A stretch of 64,000 bases of DNA. It comes from Antennarius striatus (Eukaryota > Chordata > Actinopteri > Lophiiformes > Antennariidae). The translations under genes were made by a program, and so were the position numbers. The notes under the pieces are model-generated. The model was not told the DNA's origin and ran no database searches. It was given only the letters and a program-made list of their open reading frames with translations. Each line of letters begins with the position of its first letter. Position 1 is the stretch's first letter. Of the stretch, positions 10,772-35,384 are shown one piece after another. Location: contig NC_090791.1 of NCBI RefSeq assembly GCF_040054535.1, positions 15,064,327 to 15,128,326 on the forward strand. Reading direction: 5' to 3'.

Positions 10772-11511
10772 TGTTTTAAATGTTCTCCGAGCATGTGATG
10801 TAGACAGAGACAGCCTTCAGATGTTTATGTTAAAGGAAGTTACAGTATTGCACAGGAAACGTCGTGTGAGCATGCCCCCTAAAACACAGGAGCGTCTTCT
10901 TGAAATTCAGGTGGGGGATTTGAACGAATTGTCGCCGCCTACCGGCTAGGAGTAGGAAGTACAGCTCCGCTTGAACGTGACGGCTTCCGTAGTTTACTCG
11001 CTCTTCTATACTTCTGTGAAATGTTTCCACTTTTACTTAAAACAATTTGCTGGCTGCATGTTTTCAACTCGCATCGTTCACGCGTCTAATTTCTATGACT
11101 GACAATGACCAGAATGCATTGCGGTCTAAACAAGAGAATGTGATTGGCTGATGACGACTCGATCCAGGAAGTAGTGAGTCGAATTTCATTTTTGCCGACT
11201 GAAAATCATCCACATGAAAATCTGCTTTTGATAATTCAGTCCAGTAAGTGAAGCCAGTTATGGAGGAGTTCTCGGTTGGACCTGACTGTACATGCATATT
11301 CTGGCCAACATGTTTAGAAAATAACGTCGTATTTCATCTCATATTTCTGACATTCTCGATTGTAAAGTTTTGCAGAAATAGCCAGGCTTGTTAGGGGTTA
11401 CAGTCACGGTGTTACAGTAGGGTGTTACTAACATACACGTGTCACCATGACTTGCACAAAGGTGTTGGGTTGTTTGACTTCCTTCTTCCGTTTCTTCCTA
11501 GTTCTCTCTTT
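10772..11511. promoter_or_regulatory. Divergent promoter region of znf-3 (-) and pgls (+)
   Basis: Start codons face away from each other across 740 bases. The pgls side holds a pyrimidine-rich run ending TTTCTTCCTAG at 11490-11500, which is acceptor-like, so the last part of the leader may be a separate 5' UTR exon. No TATA box was identified. Confidence 0.35.
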
Positions 11512-12951
11512 ATGGCTGGTCGGAGAGTCGCGGTGTTTCCCTCCTCGGAGGATCTGGGCCCCACGCTGGCAGATCTGGTGCGATCCCGGGCGGACAGAGC
11601 CATCGCGTCCCGGGGCAGGTTCACGTTGGGGCTCAGCGGAGGAAGCCTGGTGTCGATGCTGAGCAGAGAGCTGCTCGTCCCGCCGGACCTGGACTGCAGC
11701 CGGTGGGTGGTCGGCTTCTGCGACGAGCGCCTGGTTCCTGTTGATCATCCTGAAAGCACTTATGGTCAATACAAGGTACCTGTTCAGACCTGTGTCTGTC
11801 AGTTCTGCATTGATGTGTGTTTTTTGTTGGCGCTTACTAAATGGAAAAGTGCTTTTTCTTTTCCAGAACAAGTTGTTTTCCAAGGTGAACATCCCTGAGA
11901 GTGGAATCTTGGCGATCGACTCCTCTCTGCCGGTGAAGGCGTGTGCTGAGGATTATGCACGCAAACTGAAAGAGGTGCAACATGTTCTGTGATTATTGCT
12001 GCTTTTAATTTCACAGAAATGAAGTCTTTTAGTTTGGATTGCTTTACACAATATTTGCAAAAACGTTTTTGTATATTATCAAAGCGTAGGCCATCCCGGA
12101 GGATGATTTCCCCGTGTTTGACCTGTTACTGCTGGGTATGGGGCCGGATGGACACACCTGCTCCCTCTTCCCAGAACATCCACTGTTGGAGGTGAGGGCA
12201 GTAAGATACACGCACAATCACACACTTGTTCTTATCTCATTGAGTTACCCTCTCCTCTGTGTGTGAAATATTGGTAGGATTTGATTTAAGAACATACTAT
12301 TTGTGGTTTTTTTTACTTACATCCCTTCCTCTGTGCCTGCGATGCAGTCTGGTTCATATTTCATCGGGTGTTGGTTCATCTTTATTTCCTTGTTATTTAT
12401 CAGTACGGTGTGCATTGCACATGATAACTGTTTGTGTATGGATGTACTCCATTTTCAGGAAACCCAGAAAATTGTAGCTCCTATCGATGATTCTCCCAAA
12501 CCACCACCACAGCGTGTAACTATGACACTTCCAGTGGTGAATTCTGCACGCTGTGTGACTTTTGTCTCAACAGGAGGAAGTAAAGCACCTGTTCTGAAGG
12601 TAACAACATTTTTATTGAACTTAGAAGTAGTTTAATATGAGATATTTGAAATAGGAAAGAAAAAAACAATTGAAAGATAAATTAAATTACTGTAGTTATT
12701 TTCTATAAAGCACATATATCTAATCAATAAGAAAAATAAGAAAGTCCTTCCAGAGTTATATATGTTGATTATTTTATTGTAACAGAGTGACCTTCTTCTT
12801 GCAGGAAGTGCTGGAGGGCAGAAAGGGTCCAGCTTTCCCAGCGGCCCTTGTTGTCCCGACTAATGGAGAGCTGTTCTGGCTTGTTGATGCCCCAGCAGCT
12901 GCCTCCTTAACAATCCAGGTGGAGAGGCTGGGGTTAGGGGCCAAACTGTAG
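11512..12951 (+). CDS. pgls: 6-phosphogluconolactonase, 5 exons
   Basis: Exons are 11512-11775, 11867-11974, 12090-12191, 12459-12599 and 12805-12951, all phase 0, giving 253 aa (human 258). The enzyme hydrolyses 6-phosphogluconolactone to 6-phosphogluconate, the second step of the oxidative pentose phosphate pathway, in the cytosol. Family landmarks are [14 protein letters not shown] (the phosphate/NagB-type loop), [40 protein letters not shown] and [18 protein letters not shown], each nearly identical to human PGLS. The start is the ATG giving [12 protein letters not shown]. An upstream ATG at 11449 lies in another frame and would overlap the start if that sequence is in the mRNA. AATAAA at 13121-13126 is a good poly(A) signal. 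Confidence 0.95.
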
Positions 12952-13120
12952 AGCTGTATATCATCCATGTGTCCATGGACCTGACAGCTACTAAAACAAT
13001 GTGCCGTAGCTGATGCTCATTTTGCTCAGCGTTGTGTAACAACCTGCAAGATGTCTGTAAAATATCAAATCCACAACTTGACACTTGAACAGCATTCCTT
13101 TGATATTTATTTTCATCTGG

Positions 13121-13126
13121 AATAAA
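13121..13126 (+). terminator. Poly(A) signal candidate of pgls
   Basis: AATAAA lies 170 bases beyond the pgls stop, followed by a second AATAAA-like motif (AAATAAAATT). The short 3' UTR ends just before the LINE fragment. Confidence 0.55.
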
Positions 13127-13189
13127 GAAATAAAATTAAAACATTGACTTTTTTTTTTCTCATGTGCAGTACTGCATTGTCGCCATTTC

Positions 13190-13765
13190 AAAGTGGAGGT
13201 GGGACTGCATCAGGGATCAGCTCTGAGCCCATTCTTGTTCGCTATGGTGGTGGACAGGCTGACAGACAGGGTTAGACAGGAATCTCCATGGACTATGATG
13301 TTTGTTCTAGAGACAGTGTCACTGAAGAAAAGACAGGAGGCAGAGCTGGAAGGTAGCAGAGATGAAGGTAGCAGAGATGGAGGTAGCAGAGATGGAGGTA
13401 GCAGCATGAAGATGCTGAGGTTCTCTTTGGGAGTGACCAGGATGGATAGGATCAGGAATGAGTACATCAGAGGGACAGCACATGTTAGAGGTTTTGGAGA
13501 TAAAGTCAGAGAGGCCAGACTGAGATGGTTTGGACATGTCCAGAGGAGAGATAGTGAATATATTGGTAGAAGGATGCTGAGTTTTGAACTGCCAGGCAGG
13601 AGATCTAGAGGAAGACCAAAGAGGAGGTTTATGGATGTATTGAAAGAGGACATGAAGGTAGTTGGTGTGAGAGAAGAGGATGCAGACGACGGGGTTAGAT
13701 GGAGGCAATTGAGTCACTGTGGCGACCCCTGAAGGGAAAAGCCGAAAGGAGAAGACCGTATTGCC
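13190..13765 (+). mobile_element. RTE-clade LINE, 3' fragment with internal deletion
   Basis: One open frame (13193-13732) holds RTE reverse-transcriptase pieces. VGLHQGSALSPFLFAMVVD and PWTMMF are from the RT palm. LETVSLKKRQEAELEG, KMLRFSLGVTRMDRIRNEY and LRWFGHVQRRDSEYIGRRML, then RGRPKRRFMDVLKEDMK and a CGDP end, are the C-terminal tail. The block with the catalytic ADD is deleted between PWTMMF and LETVS. A 15-base tandem unit (about 3.5 copies, 13350-13400) replaces a short part before MKMLRF. The 3' end GTGGCGACCCCTGAAGGG is the standard RTE terminus and recurs at 47152. It cannot encode a working RT. It sits between pgls and colgalt1. Confidence 0.85.
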
Positions 13766-13951
13766 GCTAGACCATCCCCTTTAAGACCGAGGCGCCCCTC
13801 CCCTTTAAAGCTGAACTTCGCAGTGGTGTCATTAGGATCTCTTGCTCAGCTCCTCTGTGTGATGATAGAGCCAAGTAATGAAAAAAACTCTCCTATAGCC
13901 GCCGCTTCGACTGGTTCCTATTAGTATATCTATTCTTTATTTATTGTGGCG

Positions 13952-16900
13952 ATGCCGGGTCCGGTCGGCCTCCTCCCCGCCCTGCTCCTCTCGCTCCTGT
14001 CGCCATGCATTCCTGTCCGGGGATACTTCGCGGAGGAGCGCTGGAGCCCCGAATCCTCGCTCCTGGCTCCCCGGGTCCTCCTGGCCTTAGTCTGCAGGAA
14101 CTCCGAGCACTCCCTGCCGTTCGTCCTCGGTGCCATAGAGCGCCTCAATTACCCCAAGGACCGAATGGCTCTGTGGTAAGTTTGGAAATGGACTTTCTTG
14201 GTCCTAAGCGGCTCCCTGAAAAGTAAATATATTCGATATAATTGTGGATCGAACCCCCGGAAGAAGAAGGATGATCAATAATGGAGCCTTAAAGTTGAGT
14301 TTGGAGCATCAATGGACATTTAAAGCGATCCGAGTCATCCACAGTGTGAAGGTGTGAGGGGAGCGCGTCTGGTCCATGCATTGATCTGTATACGTGGAGG
14401 GGAGTGGAGGGGACTGATTCATCCACGGGGGGAGCTGTATGGTTCTACACAGCAGCCATCAGGGAATAGTCTATTAATACACAAGCATTATTTCATCTCT
14501 GGCTATTTCTTTCTTCGTCTTTGCCTTGGTGTGTAGTAGTAGATGATACATTATACAGATATGAACAGCCTCCACCTTTATTCTAGGAGCCTCATCAGTG
14601 GTAGGTGGTGTTATTAGAGGGGTAGGTGCAAACAGTAGGGTGTAGTCAGAGAAAGTAGATCCACGTTTTCTCTTAAGAGGAAAAGGAACCGATCAGGACT
14701 GAATACATCCTGTTTGGTCTCAGTTTTTTTTCTCTACACGCTAAAACTTTGTGGCATCGTGTCCCGTTCAGGTTCATTTTGTAAGGCGGTGATGAGATCA
14801 AATATGTCTCACTGTATCTGTGTTTGGGGTTAATATAACTTTAATGTATAATTTTTTATAACTTGTGAAATTAGAGGTTGGTGTAGACACTAGAAGAGGT
14901 GTGATATCTCAACAACAGCCTCATCCAGATGACTTGGAGCGGTTTGCTCTTCGCTTAGCCCTTAAAGAACAAATTTGACTTTACTGAAGGGCAATAAAGT
15001 GTCCCCCTTTTTTGTTTGGTACTCATACAACCCTTGTGTAAATATGTTTGAGGTATAAGGACATTTTTGTTTTGAAATGTTCCACAACCACATTAGTGGA
15101 CATCTGGAAAAGGCAAACAGCTGTGAGATGATGTAAACACTGCACGGCCTGGGGATTGAAGCTGCAGTTTGACATCACACTGAATCCCACAGATTCCAAA
15201 TTGGCCAGAGTGTCTTTAAAATCTGCCAATTAGTTTCACATTTCTTCCTCTGTGGAGGAACAGTGGCTCGATTGTAAGAGAAGCGCCATTTGTGGATGTA
15301 TGTGTAGAAACGCCAGCCTTAGGTGGTTCAAAATTATGCTTTTGGCAAATGTTTGTTTGAATCGAACATGAAGTGGAAGCTTCGGTGTCAGTCAAGGTTT
15401 GAGACTTGGGAAGGATGGTCAACATGACACGGTTTAGGAAGGAGCTGCAGTGTTCTCACAGATCCATGTGAAATCTGTCAGGAGAACCCGGTTTGGCAGT
15501 CGTCCCTCTGAGCAAAGCCTGATTTCAGTGCAGCTGGTCTGAAATGTTGACTTCAATACACTGGATGCTTAAAGACAGGAAGGCTGTGGATGTGTTGTGG
15601 CATGACACCTCAAATCCTGATACATAGATTAAACACCTGGTTTTGTTTCTTTCTGCTGCACAATTAGAAAAGTGGTCTAGCTTGTGTTTGCTTGTCGCAT
15701 TCATGAGCTCAGCTGGTTCTGATCATTTCTTTCTGATCAAAGGTTTTATTTCTGTACTGCTTTTCCTTCTCTATGGTGTGTCTTCTCTAAAGTGTAACAT
15801 GCTGCCCTAAATTACGTCAAGTAGATGTGCAATGTCTCAGTTTTGGAGGTATCAGTGACATTTATGTAAGTTCTGCAGACAATGAACTCATCATAAGCCG
15901 ACACTGGGCTTTTGTTATGTGAGTCGTGGTGTCGTCTTTCATTCTTGTCTCAGCTTGAATCCAGGCTGGCGCAGGAACTACAATCATCGCTGTTGTTTTC
16001 CCACTTGATGATTGCAGTTGTTGATAATGTTCTGCTCCTCTCTTATTGAATGCAGATCATTGTAATCATTTGCATGCATTTCATATTGACAGGGTAGCAA
16101 CTGATCACAACCAGGACAACACCACATTCCTGCTGCGAGACTGGCTTGTCAAGGTGCAGAAGCTTTACCACTATGTGGAGTGGAGGCCAAAGGAGGAACC
16201 CAGGTTGGTTGTTTTCTTGAAGATCTACCGTTTTTGGTTTTGTTACCCGATGAGGTCACATGAGACCAGTCTGATTGTGCATAAATGTCTCTTGTAGTGA
16301 TTATGAGGATGAAGAAGGTCCAAAGCAGTGGACGGACCTTCGTTACGAGCATATTATGAAACTTCGGCAAGTGGCTCTAGATTCAGCTCGTGAGATGTGG
16401 GCCGACTACTTTCTGGTGGGTCAGCAACACTTCTCTTGCACAGTTACACTGAAGTGTAATCATTCAGCCAATGTGTCTGTCTAGACTACATGTGTCAAAC
16501 TCAAGGCCCAGGGGCCAAATGTGGCCCACCACATCATTTTATGTGGCCCACGAGGGCATTAAAGGTCAGAGGGTCTAAAAATAAATAGGTCAAAAGTGTG
16601 CTTTAACCAAAACTACATTTCCCACAATTCTATAATTTTAACTTTGATAAAAACGTTTTGAACAAAGTTAATGTCCTAACTTGTGTTTGATGTTATTTTT
16701 ATTTATTCTCTTTGATAGTTTGATTCCTGATTGGTGGATTTATGTGGGTTTCATAACCTGACAAAAGGTTTGACGTTATAACAGAGCAACAAGCAAACAT
16801 AATGTTTGGAACTTGAATAAGTAATAAATTTAGAGTTTATTCTATTTATTTTACATTACGTTGTGCCACATTTAGTCACATTTATAAGTTACATCTGGCC

Positions 16901-19900
16901 CTTTGAGGACAGCCATTATGCTGATGTGGCCCTCGGTGAAAATGAGTTTGACACCCCTGATTTAGCCGATCATAATTCCAAGTCCAAAGTGCCTCAATAA
17001 TCATAATTTAAGCACCAAAGAGGGTGTTGAAGTTTGGCCTTGTCATACTTTTCTGTCTCTTAGAGGTGAATTTAAACTAGTCTGTGTCCTTACTCTGTCA
17101 CAAAGCTTGACTGATCATGAAGTACTGTATACCTAAAAATGTGGCTCTGTTCACATTTCTATTTGTATTTCTCAGCCCGGCCTTCAGCGTGTGGCTTCAG
17201 TGGGGTATAATTTTGAAGTAAAGTACTCACAAAATTGCAATAATCTTGTTTTGGAGACTTTCTCAACCTTGTTCTTAGAAAACTTGAAAAGAATAAATAT
17301 AATAAAACATTCTTGTCTAGATATGCCTGATTTGGTTTCTTTTTTGCCACGCATACATATCATTGTCAGTTCCCAAATAAATTCTCCAGTCTGTGCTCTC
17401 TGCCTGGTGTAGGTGATAGACTGTGATAATATCCTCACCAATCCGGAGGTCCTCTGGAAGCTCATGAACGAGAATAAGACAATCGTCGCTCCGATGCTCG
17501 AATCACGTGCAGCGTACTCAAACTTCTGGTGTGGAATGACCTCCCAGGTACCGTGTTGGCAATTTGAGTTTAAGGTTTGTTACAGAAATGGTTTTAAATT
17601 TTCTCTTATTTAAACTCTCCAACATTTCTTCAGGGCTACTATAAGCGTACTCCTGCCTACATGCCCATAAGGAAGCACGTTCGTAAGGGCTGCTTTCCAG
17701 TCGCCATGGTCCACTCCACCTTCCTTGTAGACCTCAGGAAGGAGGCATCAAGGCATTTGGCCTTTCACCCTCCACACCCAGAATACAACTGGGCTTTTGA
17801 TGACATCATTGTGTTTGCCTTTTCTGCTCGGATGGCAGGTATTGACAACGTACTACACATTTATTTGTCATTTACTTGTTTAATACAAACATTTTAACTT
17901 TAGATTGAAATAACATTTGTATTCGCTGCTTTCTACAGATGTCCAAATGTTTGTATGCAACAGGGAGACCTATGGTTATCTCCCTGTGCCACTGCGATCC
18001 CACAATACTTTGCAAGATGAAGCCGACAGCTTCAGGCACGTTCTGCTGGAGGTCAATGGTGAGTTGTCTGCATTCAGACTGAGGACTTACTTTTGCATCC
18101 AACTCCTCTTTTCTTCCCTTGGTTTGAAGTCATTCTTCTACTTCCTGCGTCTTTAACCCACAAGTAAAGCTCCTGTGCAGTGGTGACTGTTCAGAACATG
18201 CTGACAGGTCGGCCTCCTGTATTCCAGCTGACAGATTTTATGAGAACCACTCATCCAAAATTTGTCAAATGACCTCAAGACTCATTCGCTAAAACCAGCA
18301 TTGCTGTTCGCACACCCTCACCATCCTAAGGGTTAAGGTGTGAGAAATATCCTGAATGACATACGTATGCCCCTAGCAACATACCTACTAATTATAACGT
18401 AAATCAAATGGAGGGTTCTCGGGATGTTCCGACGTGATTCTCCCTCTTCAGATGATAACTATCAGCTCTGTTTTCTGAATATTATTCATTCCATTTGTGC
18501 ATCCATCTTCCCTTTCACCATGTAGTGCGAAATCCCCCAGTGCTGCATTCCAAATACATTCGTCCTCCTAGAAAACAACCCGACAAAATGGGCTTTGATG
18601 AGGTGAGTAATGAGTGAATTGAAGATGGACTCTGCAAAATGGCTCTCTATCCACTTCTGTGCTGAATGCCTTCCTCTGCTTTTAGAAATGGGTAATTAAA
18701 GTGAGTCCATTGTTGCCCATGTGCAGGTCTTCATGATTAATCTGCAGCGGCGGAGCGACCGCCGAGAACGTATGTTGAGGGCTTTATACGAACAGGAGAT
18801 TACATGTAAGGTCATTGCAGCTGTAGATGGAAAGTAAGTAATTTTAGTGAGTTCTTAATTCTTATTTAGGACTTGGTCATCACAGCTCGCTGCCATGTCC
18901 CATTTTTCAATTTGTTCTTCTCTGTTTCAGTGCAATGAATATCAGTGAAGTTCACAGTATGGGCATCCACATGCTGCCCGGTTACAACGACCCCTATCAT
19001 GGTCGCCCACTGACAAAAGGAGAGCTGGGATGTTTCCTTTCTCACTATAACATATGGAAAGAGGTGAGCTTCAGACACCGAGCTAAAGACCGTTTGGAGA
19101 ACCAGATCGATGAGTGATGTGTTGGTAAATCTGTGTCTGACCTCAGATTGTGGAACGCGGCCTGCAAACCTCCCTGGTGATCGAAGATGACTTACGCTTC
19201 GAGATCTTCTTCAAACGTCGATTGATGAACTTGATGAGTGAAGTGGAGGATGAAGGCCTGGACTGGGATCTCATGTGAGTTTGTTCTTCTTTCACCACCA
19301 GTTATTTACTCTGTTTGTTCTATGTGTTCAATTCCTTCACACTTCTTTTTTTCCCTCTTGTTTTTTCCAGTTATATCGGTCGGAAAAGAATGCAAGTGGA
19401 TCATCCAGAGAAAGCAGTACCTAATATACACAACTTAGTGGAAGCAGACTATTCATATTGGACACTGGGTTACATGATCTCATTAGAAGGAGCAGAGAAG
19501 CTTTTAAAAGCAGAACCACTAAAGAGGATTTTGCCAGTGGATGAATTTCTCCCAATAATGTACAATAAACATCCTGTGTAAGTATTTTCTATACCTAATG
19601 TAAGTACATACTCATAATGAACACACGTGTGCTCAGAAGTCTAACCTGTTTTACTTTTCTTGTTATTTCATTCTCCTCCAAAGGTCTGATTATATGGATC
19701 AGTTTGAAACTAGGGACCTGAAGGCCTTTTCAGCCGAGCCTCTTCTAGTGTATCCAACTCACTACACAGGCGATCAAGGGTACATCAGTGACACTGAGAC
19801 CTCTACAGTGTGGGACAATGACAAAGTTCATACAGACTGGGACAGAGCACGCTCAAGAAAAACTCACGAGCAGGCCGAGATCAGCAGCGAGGCCCAGAAC

Positions 19901-19951
19901 ACAGACGTGCTTCAGTCGCCTTTGGACAGTACAGCACGGGATGAGCTATGA
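13952..19951 (+). CDS. colgalt1: Procollagen galactosyltransferase 1, 12 exons
   Basis: Exons are 13952-14175, 16093-16203, 16298-16415, 17413-17547, 17634-17838, 17939-18058, 18526-18602, 18727-18833, 18931-19063, 19147-19274, 19371-19577 and 19684-19951, giving 610 aa (human 622). It transfers galactose from UDP-galactose to hydroxylysine of collagens in the ER lumen. A signal peptide is present ([16 protein letters not shown], cleavage near VRG). Catalytic landmarks include [11 protein letters not shown] (a DxD motif), [75 protein letters not shown] and [16 protein letters not shown]. The C-terminus [15 protein letters not shown] ends in an RDEL ER-retention signal, as in human. Intron 1 is 1.9 kb. 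Intron 3 carries a hAT-type MITE. Confidence 0.97.
14176..16092 (+). other. colgalt1 intron 1
   Basis: This is a 1.9 kb intron between the signal-peptide exon and the first glycosyltransferase exon. It is moderately GC-rich near exon 1. I recognise no repeat, RNA gene or second coding exon. An acceptor-like TTGAATGCAG at about 16045-16054 precedes the chosen acceptor (TATTGACAG, 16092), but only the latter keeps phase and gives WVATDHN. Confidence 0.6.
16489..16959 (+). mobile_element. hAT-type non-autonomous element (MITE) in colgalt1 intron 3
   Basis: The ends are inverted: CATGTGTCAAACTCAAGGCC at the left and the complement of CAGGGGTGTCAAACTCAT at the right. Next to them are the GGCCAAATGTGGCCCACC and CATCTGGCCCTTTGAGG segments common in fish copies. 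Length is about 470 bases with no coding frame. An 8-base target duplication is not clear, suggesting an old insertion. Confidence 0.75.
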
Positions 19952-22900
19952 GAGGAATTGTAGTAGTCCCTTAAAATTTAGATCTGCACAGGAAAAACCC
20001 TTTTAATTCTCTAATCATGTTTCATTTTTAACACTTCTAACTTTCTTTCACAGCACGACAGGAATGTGACTTCAAAGTCAGTAAAGAGTTGCGTTAATTC
20101 ACATGCAACATGTTACAACAAAGGGATCAGTTGCGTCTTATGTTTTCTCTTATGTTCTCCATTTATAGTTTTTAATTTATAATGGCACTAGACTTGCCAT
20201 ATGGAATGGCATTTGCAGTACCCAACTTCCATCTGTCATACAGAAACGAGCCTATAATTAGCAAGGAATGCAAGGAGGGGTGGGCAAATTGACAGTTTTA
20301 CATCGAGATTAATTTGGAAAGAATCCACAATCTACCTTGGAGACAGATTGTAGAGATTTTACCATTTGATACTTCTGTTTCCAAACTCCAGATAACCTCA
20401 TTAAATAGCCATCCCTCCCACATAAACAAACCAAGAATAATATAGCTAACTAGATGATTACACTTTGTGGACAAATTACTACTTTATGTGCGCAAGTAAT
20501 AAAAAATGAGTTGTAGCATGCAAGACAGCGGTGAGACCAATCTGCTGAAGCTTGTTTTCTTTAAGCTGCAGGAGGTTGGAGAGCGGACTTGAACGTGAGT
20601 AGAGCCTCGAGGTCATTCCCACTCCTGAGCACAAGAGCGATCTACCAGAGATTCAATATTTCACTAGAATGAAGCGAGACTATCAGAGCTTCAAGGCTGT
20701 GTTGGCGCACTTGTGACCTAATCCAAAAGGAATTGCAGTTTCTGGAACTGAAGGAAAATGATGATTTTTTTTTTTCTGCCAGTTTTTATTTTGTTCATTT
20801 TTTTAATTAAAGTAACCAGGGAGAGATAATACATAAAAATTCCATCAGCTAATTATTTGCCCCTTCAGTTGCTGCGAAATGCATATCTGTGTAATGTCAC
20901 AAACTATAAGCCACTTTGAGTAATTTATTATATTAATAGTTGGTGGAATTTACATTGGGCTTTACATGAAGCTCCTCCTTTAGTTTTGTATTCATTCGGA
21001 TTCATTGAAAAATCTCTAGACTCACGGAAGGCTGTCCTGTCTTAAACCATTAACTGACCAATCCACAGACATCAGTCGAATGCTAGCTGTTTGTGGCCAA
21101 ATCATTTTCACTGTAAGAAAAGAACATTAGGTTTTGTTTTGGTTTTTTTCATTTCACTTCTGGTGTACAATGGACTAAAGATTTGTTGTCCATTTTGATA
21201 TGATGGAATAAATGTGGTGTGAAAAGGCTCTCTGGGGAATGGCTATGGGTTAACTCCAGGGTCTAACTAGTGGTTTAGATTCTTGCAAATTGTTTAAGGA
21301 CTATTATATTGGAACTTCTGTCACAACAAAGTGACAGATTTAAATAATTTCATGTCTTAGAGAAGTCAGGGCTTTTAAGACTGATTAAAAAGGCAGAAAT
21401 TTGTGACACAGATATCACTGTGTATCCAGTGTGAGCCCCATCTGTGGAGACTGCAGTCCAGCATCCATGGCCTCAGTTCTTGCTCACAGGCGTTAGCCGC
21501 TCGTCTGCTCCCTCACTGTTTCTCTCCATTTCCTGTCACAAATTCTTCAGCTGTTCTATCTAAATAAAGACAAAAAATGCACAAAAAGAAGCCTATTCCC
21601 CAGATTGCCCACCCCCAAGTGGAGCAGGAACTTAATATTTCAGGTAATGCAGGCTTTATTTGATATTAAACTCCTGAAATGCTACCTTCATAAATTTATC
21701 AAAATAGAAATTAAATGAATTCACATCTTAAATCTGCAGCAATTTTAATATACAGTATGATGTGAACACATTTCCCTCTCTCTATGCTGCATGTATTGCT
21801 ATGTTAATCCCAAATCGGTAACTGATTCCTGTTATAACTTTACGTGATTTGTTGTTCATTTCAGAATTAATGCAGTTTTTGAAGAAATAATACAACAATC
21901 GAAGTTCTTTTTCTGAAGACACTGCAGTTAAATGTCGTTAAATGGAAGAGCCAGATAAGTTATTTCAACCACAGATATAACAAGATTAAAATCAAATACA
22001 TGTCTCTGAGAGAAAGCCCAGAATGAAAAACATCATCATATTTGTTATATCAAGAATTTCTATTTTTCTATTCTTTTTATATCTTCTCTATTTCTTATTT
22101 TTAAACTTTTTTTTAATTAATCATTACCCATTTCTTGAGATACTTGAAATAAAGTTTTACCATAGTCACAAAAATCCAAAGATTTCAAATCAGCTCAGTT
22201 TTACTTTGGAGTATGTAAGAAAGCAGTTTGTCATTCATGTGTCTTTTGTCACTATAAATATTCAAGAAAACTCCATCCAACCACGGTCAAGCAGGCATCA
22301 GTTTATCCACTTCTGTGTTTCCCAGTAATTCTGAAAGTATTTTGAGTAAGCAAGTCCTCACCCAACAACAACATGCCCCTACACAAGACAAAAACATGGA
22401 AGTTGGATGTAATTACATACATTTGCCATACACAGCTTCGCTATATCTGCTTTGGTTAGTGTTGGATATTAGTGATTGGAGCCAACTATGAACCTTGCTG
22501 AAACGTTAATGGTTCACTTTGCCAAAAAGAAATAAAAAGGTTTTTTAAAAAAATAATGGAATTTGTTGTTAATTCAATATTTTCTTACCATGCCTAGTGT
22601 AATTTATTTCCTTTGTTACTGCTGATAATGCAATATTTAAATTTGATGTTGGTATTCTGTGGCCAGAAAAATGATGATGCCATTTGACAAATTATAACTA
22701 TAGAAATAGCGATGCGAACAAATGCTGTGTACTCTGGTTGCCAAGCAACGACATGTCATCGCCAGATTCACTGTTCTGAGTCTCTGTGCAATGACAATAA
22801 AAGGAAGCCTAAGTCTTAGTCTATAAGGGCAACGGATTTAAAATTTACTCTTATAGTTTTCTTCAGTTGCAGTAAATGTTCCCTTATGGCTCATTTTAAA

Positions 22901-23762
22901 TCATCTTAAATACAGTGTAAACAATGTGAACCTTTTGTTGCCTTCATATCTACTGTTATGTTACTGTTACTGAGGAACGCTGCAGTAATAATTTTGTGGC
23001 ACCAATCTTTTCTCACTAGTTTTGTCCTAGAAGCCTTGAGGGTGTCATTGTTTCACCAATGTTACTTTTAACTCTCAGTTAAACAGTCACAAACAACAAA
23101 TGCAGGATATTTAACAATATGTTAAAGCAACCATGCTGAAACAACTAAAACTCTTGTGCCTTTTTGTCTGCCTTAGATCTCATAGAAAGAATGATAAATA
23201 AGGCTTATTGTGGCATCTGAAATGAATAACTTACCCCATTGGTATCATTTTAAATTAAATGTTGATGGTGATGTTTAATGTATAAGTATTAGTGGTGTTG
23301 CACCAACAGCTGTCAAAAGAAAAGGTGTTCAATCTGTGATAATACATCTTAGCCCAAACTTGGATGTCAGTCGTTCTCACAACAAGTTATAAGTCTTCTA
23401 ACTGAGACAGCACAATTTAAGCACAGTTGCACTTTCTCACTATATGCTATGTGTGGTGTCATAACTTGGGTGGGGCCTAAAGTCACAGTAAGATACACTT
23501 CCTCTTCTCATGGTGGTGGAAACATTGGCCAATCTCCATTGTACAAGACAAACATCGCTTTTAGAGCACAAACAGTAGTGAGGTTAAAGCTGCATCCTAA
23601 ACATTTAGTGTGTTAGGTTGTGTGTACGCTTCAGTGTAGAGTCCCTGCACCCTCTGTTGTTTGACACTCATCTGCTGATAGTGTGTTAGAGATAGACCTC
23701 AAGGGCAGACGATGTGTTAACAGTGTTGGTGGGGTCTTCTGTCTGTAGGGATAGTGGAAGTA
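19952..23762. other. colgalt1 3' UTR and colgalt1-gmip spacer
   Basis: This is 3.8 kb of AT-rich sequence. Possible poly(A) signals lie at about 21207, 21562 and 22150. The retroposon-tail-like sequence at about 22770-22820 may be an element end. The open frame at 22023-22328 is a low-complexity Phe/Leu-rich translation without family features, and I reject it as a gene. Just before gmip, TTCTGTCTGTAG (23738-23749) looks like a splice acceptor, so an unseen 5' gmip exon may lie in this stretch. Confidence 0.55.

Positions 23763-35384
<11,622 letters not shown>

Noticed and set aside
22023-22328. 101-codon frame rich in Phe, Leu and Ile.
   Set aside because: Composition reflects T-rich DNA; its hydrophobic character is not evidence of a membrane protein.
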